Below the pieces are notes generated by a model. That model did not search any database. It was given only the letters and a program-made list of their open reading frames with translations, and was not told the DNA's origin. 64,000 nucleotides of DNA from Vicugna pacos. Its lineage: Eukaryota > Chordata > Mammalia > Artiodactyla > Camelidae. The stretch spans positions 4,233,001 to 4,297,000 of the forward strand of contig NC_133009.1 of assembly GCF_048564905.1 (NCBI RefSeq). The letters run 5' to 3'. The position numbers and the translations under genes were made by a program. Shown here one piece after another: positions 10,692 through 22,600 of the stretch. Within the stretch, counting starts at the first letter, position 1, and each line of letters opens with the position of its first letter.

Positions 10692-13600
10692 GTAAGTGCT
10701 TTGGGGAAACACCTCAGATGCCTTTGAGGGTTGAATTGGCCACAGGCAGGGGAGTTGCTTGATGTTTTTGGATGGACTTAGTTGTAAACTGGTACCTAGG
10801 GCAGGACAGGATGAAGGCCACAGGCCGCATTGGAGGCCCCCCCTACTCCCAGCTAGAGCCCCTCTCTGCTCTCCAGACACACCTCCTGTTTGGCTCAGGG
10901 GTTGACTTGTAAGAGCCGAAGTGTCACCTTTCCCAGACATATTTGCCTGGTAACATGGGATCTCAAAGTAAATGCCTCCAAAATTACTTCTTCTCACTAC
11001 TACATCCTCTTTCTTTGGATCTCTTTTACTGCTGAATTTTCAAAGTTCAAATCTAAATGAAGATTCCCTAATCCATCTGGTAGCCCTAATCCATTGCCCG
11101 AGCTCCATATCCCGATTTCCAGCGGCCTCCTGGGCACCCCGACTTCCCCATCCCATCAAGGTCGGAAACACAACAAGCCTAACGCTCAGCCTCGCATTTC
11201 TCATTGGTCACCACCCAACTCAGCTACTCGATCTGTCTTAACTGTCTCTGACATCAGCTGCAAAATGCCAAAGCAGCTCTTTACCACCTCGTCCCTATTA
11301 TCCCCAAACAGACTTTGACCCCAGCAACGGCCAATTCATGTAGTTTCTACAGTCGTATGTACCAGGATGGGAAGCAGTGGCAGCCCCAGTGAGAGGCGTA
11401 ACCAAGGGAGCACAGGACACCTCTAAACTAGCTCTTCCACTTCCTCGGCTGGACCTGCCTGTAGCGCCACATCTGCCTTCCTTGATCTTGACTCTAACCG
11501 TATGATCATCCTTCCCAACAGTCTTCAGTGGCTCCCACTGTCTACTGAATCAGACTCCTTAAACACAAACTCCTCCCTCGGACTCCCCTCTTATATGATG
11601 AGCTTTCCACGCTCCCCTGAACTGTCCTAACCTCCAGCCAACGGGAGTCCTCCTTGAACACGAAAGTGCTAGACTCCTGCCACCATACCTTTGTTCCTGC
11701 CATTCCTTCTGCCAGGAATACCTCCACCATTTATGGGTCCTTCAAAATCCACCTCAACCTCCGCCTCCTTCTTATACACTCTCTAGAGCCTCCTTTTCTG
11801 AATCCCAACAGCTGACCCCCTTCTGCCTTGTACTGTGGGTCGGGGTGTGTCCACCATATTTTATTGAATCAATGTTAAGCATTTTGAGGGTCAAAATGGT
11901 TTTTTATCCGTATTTGCTTTCTGTGCGATGGTTGGAGCACAGAGGAAAGTCAGATGTTGGTTGAGTCGAAGATTGGAAAGCCCTAAAAGCCCAAGGGAAT
12001 GGAGGTTTAATGAAATAGACTCTGTGAGAAGTAGTAAGACGTATGTGAGCACAGTGGATGGTTAACTCAGACCCGAGAGGGAAGAGGTATTGGTTGAAAG
12101 TGGAAGATCTCTAGGAGAATGGAATCTAAATTGTACCACCACTGTCTGTCCTGAGCAGTATCACCATTCTAGCTGAGCCAGAGAGAGCCGTGCCCTGGGA
12201 CTGGTCCTTCTCCATTTGTGCCCATCCCCACAGGATGGGGAGTTCAAGGTGCAAAAGGATGTGCCCACCCTAAGCCCACACCCACACCCACACCCCCTCC
12301 TCTAGACCTCAACTTCCCTGTCCAAATGACTCTGGGCCCACTGTCAACGACTGTGTGAGTCTCTATCCTGGGTCTTCTATCCTAGGGTGACCCCTTGGCC
12401 TATAAAAGGGTAACTACAGGTAGCTGTTTGGGAAGGTGACAGATGGAGCTTGTACATTCACCATGTGAATGCCAGGACCCTTGCAGTGTGGGCAGGAGCC
12501 AGGGATGAGAACAGAAGGGAGAGAGGCCAGAGACTGGAGACAGACTACAGGCCATTTTTTCTTGCATTTCCGTGTTTTAGACTGGACATCCAAGGAATGT
12601 GTAAATTTGTCAAGATAGAGGGGTAGAACATACTTTATTCAACAGTTTCTTAGCCTGATTTATAACTTTAAAATACTTAGACATATGATATTTGGGTCTT
12701 ATTTGTATTCCTGTCCCAGGTCCTGTAAATGTTGGGATGGTCCTGGTCTCAGAGCCCAGTGCATGAGGCACATTTCCTAGAGCCCTCAGTGGAGTTTTGT
12801 AACAAAGCAAGGCAGCTGCACATAGTGTAGGCTTTCAAACCTTTTCACTTTGACCCATAATAATGATACATATACTTGATGGTGTGACCTAGTATACACA
12901 CACATACACACACCTAAAATTTATTCTTTTTGTACATTGGAGTATATTCACTTTCAATGTGTCCATTTCTGGTGTACAGCGTAATGTCCCAGTCATGCCT
13001 ATATATACACACATATATTTGTTTTCATTAAAGGTTATTACAAGATATTAAATATAGTTTCCTGTGCTATACAGAAAAAAAAACTTGTTCTCTATCTATT
13101 TTTATGTATATGGGTTATCATTTGCAAAATTTATTCTTGATTCTTCAATCTGGGAATGACTTCAGGGCTCTAGCATTTGGATGGATGTCAGTATTGTTTT
13201 TCTGAGATGGGAAGAGCTTGTGAAGGAACAGGTTTTGAAGGAAAAATAGAAGTTTTGTTTGTTTGTTTGTTTGTTTGTTTGTTTCCATTATAAATTTGAA
13301 ATAGATCTTAGACGCTTGAGTGAAGTCCAGGTAGAGGTGTCCAAAACACACATCTGGAGCTGAGAGGTGAAGCCGAGACTGGAGATCCGAGTTTCCATGA
13401 GATCTCTGTAGGGTTGGCATTAAAAGCCATGGGAGTAGATGAGCTTGGGGTGAGGAGGGTGGAGCAAAGGAGGACAGAGAAGAGAACTGGCCCCAACTCC
13501 AGCCCCTGACTCAGCCCAGCACCGTTAGAGAAGAAGAAAGCACGAACAAACAAGGAAATGCACATAAGGAGACTGAAAAGGAAGAGCCACTGACAGCGGG

Positions 13601-16600
13601 GTGTCAGGGAAGAGGAGAAAGCGTTCCAAGGTGGGAAGGCTCAGTTCCACCAAATGCTGCCAAGAAGTTGAGAAAAACAAGACAAAGAAGTGACCACCCA
13701 ACCGGGCAACAAAGGAAAATTTTGGTGACCGTGACCAGAGTAGTTTCAGTGGAATATCGGAGACAAAATTCTGACAGATGTAGGTGGAAGAGGAATTGGG
13801 AGATGTGGAAGTGGATTTAGTGATTTTGAGGAATAAAACAGAAGTGGGGCGGGGGAGGGGGTGGGTGGATGTAAGGGAGCTGAAAAGTCGACTGAGGGGT
13901 CCAATGTGGGCACTAACAGGGCGCATACGCGTGTCACCCACGGTGGTGCCGGAGGACGAGAACCAGCGAGGCAGGTAGGGGAAGGGGCTAATTACAGAAG
14001 AGAAGCGCTAAAGGAGGTGACAGGTGAGGGGAAGGGGACAGTCCATTCACAGCGACAGGACCAAGGGCAGACCGCAGGCTGGACACACACAGGTCAGTGT
14101 TGGCAGAAGTGGGAAGGAGCAGAGGATGTTTTACATCCTTTAAAAATCCAATGCTCCGTCTGATAAACAGAAACCTCTCAGGCTAGCGCCTTTCTTCCAG
14201 AGATTCAGCTGTGAGGAATCTAGACGGTCCTCATCACCACTCCCACCTGGAAAATCACGGGTACATGGAATCCGAAGCCTGTGCCCAGAGCAATGCCACC
14301 AGCCAAGGGTTTGGGGCCCTTTACCTCTTTTGCGTTATAAAAATGACACTTTTTCCCCATGTTCCAAACACATATTTATATCCAATTATATATTGAGGGT
14401 GAGTTTTTAAACTACATATAACCCTCACCCCTACTATCAACACTGAAAATCAAGTCACCCCTTTAGAGATTAATGACACTTAGCAGCCACTGTAATTATA
14501 GGTATTAAACAGGTTGGTGCCATTGGATGCCTTCTTCCACTGCTCCCTTACAAATCATTTGGAAATGCAGTCACAGAGCCCAGAACTGCAGAAATTCAAG
14601 GGCACCTGGAATGCTTATTTAAGAATGCAGATTCATAGGCCCCATCTTAGACAGATGCAGTCACCGTGCCTAAGGGTGGGACAAGGTCATCTGCATCCTA
14701 GCAAGTTCCCCCACAGGGGGACAATAGTATATACTGTGCCTAAGCTCCAAGTTTGGGAAATCCACAAATCTCTGCCTGGGGTATAGCTGAGAAGGTACTA
14801 TGAACTCCAGGGAGAGCTGGGGTCTGGACATTTTCGCCTCTCCAGTGACTGCTTCCTTGGGACCGGAGCTCATGTGCCCCAAAGCTTTCCTTGTGCTGCT
14901 GCTGCCCAGTGTTTGCACAATGAGGCTGTCTTAGTCAACTCAAGCTGCTGTAACAAAATACCATAGACTGTGTTATTTAAACAACAGGTGTTTATTTCTC
15001 ACAGTGCCGGAAAGAAGTCCTAGATCAAGGTGCCAGCAGACCTGGTTCTCAGTGAGGGCCCACTTCCTGCCCCACAGACAGCCACCATCTTCCTGTGCAC
15101 TCACATTGTCTCTTCTTGGGTGCGCAGAGGGAATTAGGACCCTAATGCCGTGATGAGGGCTCCACCCTCATGGCCTCCTCTAATGCTCTTACTTTCCAAA
15201 GGCCTCACCTCCTAATACCGTCATTTTGGGACTGGGGCTTCAACACAAGCATTTTGGGGAGACACAAACATACAGTCCATAACAGAGGATCTGGGCAAGC
15301 TGGGGTTTACCAGAAGCTCATCCTTGAGCAGAGTGAAGCCACTGGGGTGTCTTGTCTGCACTTGTAGACCAAACCTGTTACTTTATGATCCTGTCCTTTC
15401 CTTATTTCTCCGGAACCCTTCCTTCCTCCTGCTCTGTCTTGCCTCTTCCCATGTTACAGCATCCCCGCCTTGAGAAAGCAACAGGCACGCCCCCTTTCTG
15501 GCTGGGTGCGTCCAAAAATGTTTGCATGCTCACTCTTGGGTGCTGGGCTTTACACACAGGTGTGGTCCCTCTGGACATATGGGGGATTCCCCTATCCCCT
15601 GGATTTGGGTCCTTGTCCTTTGAATGGGCCACTCTTCCATTGGCGTGTTCCAGTCACAAGGCTACCTCACGTGTCTGTTTCCAGCAGATTTAAAGCAGTG
15701 TGGGTTATTCGTGTGAAGGTTTCCATGTCAGAGCATGCACGTCTGCCGGCCCCTCTGCTTTTTCCTACCACGGTAACCAGCTACACCTTCTGATGTTAAC
15801 ATGCACGTGAATGCTCCAGGTCGAGCCACTCTCTCGCCTCCTCTACCCCCCATCTCACGCTTCCATGGCTGTTTCCACCTCTTTACTATTGCTCACATTC
15901 TCCCCTCTCCCCAGAACATCCTCCTCAGGTCTCTCTGCCTATCCAGAATCCTCCATTCCTGCTTCTTTCCTTGACTTTCTTCATTTTGCTAAATTCCTTG
16001 GGGCTATTCTTAATGTGTGGTCTGTAGATGAATTTCAGGAAGTTTGTGAATGTTCCTCCCCACCATGAACGTTCCATGGTCTCTCTCCTGTCCCAGCCTT
16101 TATGGGGGCTGTTCTCACTCTCTGGAAGGCTCTCTCTTCCACCGAAGTCCCCCAGCCCCACACCAACACACACACTTCACCCTCTGAATCATCTTCCCAG
16201 AAATATACAGACATTTATGGGGACCCCCTTTGTTGACAATTAATTATACTTTGCTTTACCCTCTCTCAGCCAATGCATAAGCTTTTTGATGGCAGGGACT
16301 CAGGAACCTCCCCTTTTATTCCTCCCTGCTCCACACCCTCCCCAACGCACATACTTTGTGCACACACATCAAATCCAGCCTTGCTTTCCCTCTGCGTTCC
16401 CTTCTGCAGTGAGACGGCCATCATTCCCTCAGTTGCCCTCCACGCCCAGCCCTTCAGGTTACAACATAGACGTCATTTCTTCTGGAAAGCCTTCCTCAAA
16501 TTACATCATCTTCTGGGACGGCCTGGATCAGGAGACCCTATTGGCTGCTTCCACGGAGCCCTGCAGTTCTCTGCCATGGAATGTGCTGTGCTGTGCTGCT

Positions 16601-19600
16601 GTGCTTTGGCTGTCCATCTGTGTCTCCCAAGACGTGGTTCCTTCTGTGAGGGGAGGGAAGCCAGCCATATTACTGTCATATGAAATGCATTCAATAGATA
16701 GCTATTGAATGCTTGATGAAAAGAACTGGAGATGAATGATTGTTTTGTCTGGATGGTGCCGAGCAAAACAAAACTGGACTGGAAAACCTGTTGCAGCAAA
16801 TCTTACCATTTCTCCCAACATCACACTGAAGTCACTTGAGGGTCAGGTGCTGGTTGGGGGCACCGTGACATATCCTCTCCCCCTGGAGTGAGACAGTAGT
16901 TTTGACTGTATTCTCAGGAGTTTGGTGCCTGGACCTGTATGGGTTTGGTGATGAGTTTGAGGATTACATTAAGGCTGGGGCTGGGGAGAGGCTCAGCCTT
17001 GGGCTTAGGGCTGAGGGGTGAATATAGAGCTGGACTGAGGATGTAAATAGGGTTGGGGGGAGGCGGAGGTTGAGGCTAGGGCTGCAGATCAGGACAGGGC
17101 AGAGGCTGAGGGCTGGCTGAGGCTCAGGCTGATAACAGGGAGGGGGTTGGCTCTAGGGATGAGGGTGAGGCTGGGCTGGGGCCTCGGTGGGAAACAGGGC
17201 TGGAATTGGGGATGGGGTTGGGGCTGGGGCTTCCTCTACATTAAATCCCTCTCCCTACAGTATCTGGGGCTCTGAAGGTCATTCCAGAAGTCAAGCTGGA
17301 CGGACTGCTGGGAGGATCTGTTATCATCGAGTGCCCGCTTCCTGAAAGGGATGTGAGGCTCTATCTGTGCCGGAAGGCAGCCCAGTCTGGAATATGCAGC
17401 ACCGTGGTGTCCAACAGGAACTTCGTCAGTGAGGAATACAAACACAGAGTCACTCTGGAGCTGTGTCCAGACAGGCACCTGTTCCTGGTAGAGGTGACAG
17501 AGCTGACCAGGAGCGACAGCGGAGTCTACGCCTGTGGGGTGGGCATGAACACAGACCGAGGCAAGACCCAGCAGGTCACCCTGATTGTTCACAGTGGTAG
17601 GTGCTCCCCCAACTGGAGGCTCAGGCCACCCAGAAAACATTTCCTCTCCTAAAGGCTGGAACAACCATCACATCATAGCAGTCCCCAGACTCTTTCATCA
17701 TTGCCATGTTAGCCAGTCCCGCGGGAACTGGGATTTGTATAGTTGAAACCTCATAGAGTCAGTGAACTTCATGGTCCACTGAATTTCCTGTCCAAACTGT
17801 GTGAAAGGAACAGGATGCTTTCCTCGGGTGGTGTTGTACCCATCCCGTCCAGGGCAAGAGGGGAGGTGGGGGGTGAGACTGAGGAGGGGCTGAGACTAGA
17901 GGAAACTGGAAGCAAAAGGATGTACTTGGCCACATAATCATCCCATGAGAAATAACAAGGATAAATACAGAGGAAAGACAGGCATATTTCAAGCCGCAGT
18001 TTAGACCAAACCTGTTACTTTATGATCCCGTCCTTTCCTTATTTCTCCAGAACCCTTCCTTCCTCCTGTTCTCCACTGCCTTCTTCAGACACACACAGCA
18101 CTAACTCAACAACCTAGACTCCCAGCGGCCTCAGGGAATGCTGACTGGGTCAGGATGAAAAAAATTTCTCTCAGGGAAGTCTCACCCAGCTCTCTTTTCT
18201 GCTCCTCTTGGTGTGCCCTACCCTCATCCCCTCGCTGCCATCTGCCTGACTGAGTCAACTTCAGTTCATACCAGCAGACCCCTCCCCAGGCCTGGGTCTC
18301 ATCCTAGAAGCCACCAATGGATTCCTCTTGCCTCCATAGATTACGAGTCATTCTGGGAAGAAGAGCCAGTACCTGAGCCTCCAGCATGGTTTAATAGATT
18401 ACTACAATTGCACATGCTTCCCTGGTTCCAGATGCCTGCACATGCCAGCCCTTTACAGTTCATATCCAAAGGTCAGTTCACCAAAGCCAGAGTGGTGGGT
18501 GGGGGAGATTTTATGGCGTTGTGAAAACAGAGAAGAGGGTATGTGTTCAGTTCAGAGTCACTGGCAGAGCACAGCTGAGTCTAGGTGTGTATTTCCCTGC
18601 CTTAGGAGAGGATACCTCCCTGAAATCGAAGTTCTATGTCCTTCAAGCCCATCCTTCAGTCTGGACGCTTGGCACTAGTTGCAGAACTTACATATTACCA
18701 CCAGGTGGCGCCATAAGGAATGAAGTTTGTGCTCCATTCACAAAGTCTAGCTCTTTTATGAATGACTGTGGCAATCAAGACTTGGGCAGACGTTTCTCAG
18801 CCAGAGGCCCTCACGCCTCCTGCTCCCCATAGGGCTGTCTTCCACTTGCTGGCATACAGTGATTTAACAGATCTATTTTGCAATAAAAAGATTAATAAGG
18901 ATTTACTACTTATACATTTATGTTTCTATCATTTCCGTGTCTCAAATGCATTTTGACACACAATATTATTTTCCACATCCTCACATCTGCCCCCATGAGA
19001 TAGATACATTAGTTGAATACTGTTACACTAGAGGACTTTGCTGGCTACCCAGAGGGGGATGGTGTAACTGAGTTCACTGTATACAATACACAAGGCTGTG
19101 ACTGACAGGTGTGGGCTGGGGGAGACTAGACAAGCACATAGGTATAGCACAAGGCAGGCTGGGAATTGAACCACAGACAAGGTTTTCTCCATGCTCAGCA
19201 GGCAAGCTCTTCTGCCTTGGAAGTCAGGAAACGCTTCCAGTAGGAAAAGGAGTTTGAAGATATTTACTAGGTGTAGATGGCATGCTCAGAAGTCATCTCA
19301 GGCTATGAGAAGTGCAGGAAAAAGGCAGTCTAGGTAAAAGGGAAGAATGTGTTCAAGAAAGAAATGGTTGACACAATGCTGTTGGAGATTACAGTGTGTA
19401 TATGGAAGGTCACTTTTCCCTGCTGTTTCCTGCAGCAACCACAACAGCTCAAAGGACGGAGGCCCCTCCAGCACACCATTCCTCCCCCACCATCTCAATC
19501 ACCCACCGCCCTCGAGTTTCCAGGGTATCTTCAATAGCAACTCCTGAGCCCACAACCCTCCTGCCATCCACCAAAACCCCAAAAATCTCAGCCCGGGAGG

Positions 19601-22600
19601 AACTGCTCAGGCCCCAGACAGCCAGCTACAACCACCAAACCCGGCTTCACAGGCAGAGGTAAGGAGCCTCCACCATCTCGGATGGGCTAAAACCAGCACA
19701 GTAATGTGGAGTTAGGAGATCCACTGAAATCTTCCCGAAGTGTCTATTAACAGAGACCTTTCTTGACTTAGTCTCTAGAAGCCACTGTGAAATATACCAC
19801 CTATGAGTCTAACACATTAACTTATTAGTTCTCTGAACAAGAACACATTTAGTGCCCCAGCAGGAGATCTTGTAGGAGACCTAAATCTTTCAGTCTCTCA
19901 GCATTTACTCAGATCTATTTGGATGGGGAAGAACTAAAGGAGTATAAAATTAGATACTAAGCTATTAAAATTAATTTCACGCGTTTCCTTTTACTTTTTC
20001 AATGTGGCTACTAGGAAATGTAAAATTACATATGTGGGTCACATTACATTTCTGTTAGACAGCATTGGTCTTAAGGCAGGGGTACAACCCAGGAAAGTGC
20101 TGCAACGGACCACTAGGGGGCATTGCATCCTCCAAAGAAAACCTATAATACTAACTGAAATTATTTTTGCCTAAGCAAAGACACTCACGTTAGTAAAGAA
20201 AAGGACCTCCAACATCATTTGGGTCATAGAGATAGGAGACTGAGCCCATGAGAACTGAGCCGTAGTTCTATTTGAAGCCAGAACCAGAATTCCTGATTCC
20301 TAGTTCGGTAAACTATACCAGCCTATTAGCAGAGAAGAATTCAAGTCAGCTCAACCAACATTTTCTCAAATCTCTATGTGCCAGGCATTGTACTATGTCC
20401 TGAAGATGTGAAAAACTTGCAAACATGAGATATCCAGGTCTTAGATTATTAACTAATGCAGTATGACTATGATAAAGGGTTGTAACTGGTTGAAGTGGTG
20501 ACACAGAGAAAAAAAGGATTCTGATTTCACCATGATTGGAGAAGAAAAGAGGACTTAGGCACTGGGCCTTTAAAGAAAGTAAGATTTCAATATGTAGGGA
20601 AAAAATGGAGGGAGGACCTTCTAGGCAGAGAGAATACCACGAGAAAAACATCCTCTTTTCCACAGTTATAAGAAACTAACTCATTTAATATTTGCAATGA
20701 TCTCATGAGGAAGCAGGTGTAGAAAGTTGGAAGTGGAACTGACATTTGTTGACTGCCTGTTTAGACCAGGCCCATTAAATTTTTTACATTCACTATTTTC
20801 TTTCATCCTTAAACCAATCTGGTCAACACATTTTCCTATACCCATGGGAAATGAGGCTCAGAGAAGTTAGGAAACTAATTAAAGATCACACAGCCAGAAA
20901 AAGCTGAACCTGAATTTGAATCCAGGTTTCCTGACTCCAGAGACAGGCTCTTTTGGGGGTCTCCATAAAAGTTGGCTACTTGGATGTTGCCTTAAACCCC
21001 ACCTCCCTTCCTGACCTCTACCTTCTCTCTCCCCCTCCTTTCCTGTTCAGAGCCTTCAACCACAGCCCAGGACGGATGTCTGCGATGGAAGACCAAGGAT
21101 TCCACATCCTGATCCCCACCATCCTGAGTCTCATCCTGCTGGCACTTATGGGACTGTTGGCAAAAAGGGTCATTCAAAGGAGGAGAGGTGAGGAGGTCGG
21201 GCTCCGTTAGGGAGCGCTGAGCTGTCCAAAGGGCGCAGCGCATTCAGACCTCTCCGATCTCCTGGGGACACTCGGTTACTTTAGATGAGCAGCCTAGGAT
21301 ATGGGGAACGTGGGAGGGGCTCACTTGTCTGGAAATGGGGACGGGAAAGAGCGCTGCCTGGACCCTTTGGTCTTCTGCCGAGGACAAGGCTGTGCCTCTT
21401 ACATTACATTCTGAGCATCTACAGTCAGACGTTGCCAGACACCGGGGAGGAAGACAGCCTTCAGTTTCCTAAAACTTGGGGGCGGGGAGGGGGTGGCCAT
21501 GGGCCTCTGACGCTTTTTTCCTCTCTCCCCGTGGTTTTGCCCCGAAGCTCTCTCCAGGCGGGTCCGCCGACTGGCCGTGAGGATGCGCGCCCTGGAGGCC
21601 TCCCAGAGGCCCGTGTCGCAGCGGCCCCGCGTGTCGCAGAGGCCGCGCACCCAAAACAACATCTACAGCGCCTGCCCTCGGCGCCCTCGGGGGACGGACG
21701 CTGCTGGTGAGAGCGCGGGCAGGTGTGGGGAGAGCGGGGCGGGACGGGGCGGGAGCCTGAGCTGCAGCAGCAGAAACCCGCAGCGCGGAAGGTGAGCCGG
21801 GAGCGCAGCGCCTGGGGGGCGGCAGGATCGGCCCCTGGTCCCCAGGGCAGAGCTGGGGGTGGGGCTGGACCCTCAGCCCCGCCCTCATCTCGGCCCTCCC
21901 CGTTCCCCCTAGGTGTGGGGACCGCACCTCTCCCGGGCCCCGGGGCGTCGGCGCCGCCCGCCCGGCCACAGGTAAGCTCCGCCCCGCCCCGCCCCTGATT
22001 GGCAGCTGCGGCCCGAATGGGCGGCGCCAGGCCTGGGCGTGGACCCGCGAGCAGTCTCACCAGCTTCGGCTTGGCTGGAGGGCGCGGGCTTTCCCAGCGG
22101 CTCCCGCGCGTGAGTCCGGCAAGAAAGATCGGTTTCCTCCTTAAACCGTGTCAGTGGACGACTACCCGACAATTGTGGTAGATTTAGTTGCGTGGCTTTT
22201 AGCCAAGCATTTCTCGTGGGATAAATGGGAGCGTAGCGGATGATAGACGGTAACTCTCCAAACGCATGAAAGGCTTTCTTTCGTGTGGAAGAGATTCGAT
22301 TTCTAGGAGGTCTTAAGTAGGTGGAAGTTACCCAGTTTCACATTAATATGAGGAAGTACTTGCTAGTAAACCCTCTAAGATGAGAGGATATAGTTTACCC
22401 ATCACTGAAGGCAGCTAAGCCTGGCCTAGAGGATGCTTGGCAGATGAAAAGATGTAGACAAGGATTCAGCACTCTGGGTGAGGAAGACTCCTCCTGAAGT
22501 CCAGGAACGGGCATAGGGAACTCATCTTTCTGTCGATGGCCATCGGCAGAAGGCGGGTGAAAAACCTTTAAACCATCCATTCATCTTTGTTTTCCCACGT

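Larger units (their letters stand above)
10692..17260 (+). other. FCMR: FCMR intron 1
   Basis: The largest FCMR intron, 6.6 kb. It holds an L2 remnant (11440-11880), an L1 3' end (12925-13115), a TTTG microsatellite, a piece of ancient mammalian repeat (13325-13760), a MaLR LTR (14926-15286), one copy of a 71-bp duplication (15365-15435), L2-like debris near 16150-16560 and a G-rich tract next to exon 2 (16970-17235). Confidence 0.8.
21541..22110. promoter_or_regulatory. CpG-rich intragenic segment over FCMR exons 6-7
   Basis: About 570 bases, high in G+C and CpG, with several GGGGCGGG or CCCGCCCC Sp1-type boxes (for example near 21735 and 21980). It stands out sharply from the AT-rich introns around it. 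It may be a CpG island or just GC-rich exons. Promoter activity is not shown. Confidence 0.5.

Noticed and set aside
21461-22060. A 199-codon antisense frame across FCMR exons 6-7.
   Set aside because: Shadow of a GC-rich coding region. Ala/Arg/Pro/Gly composition is typical of antisense CpG-rich DNA.
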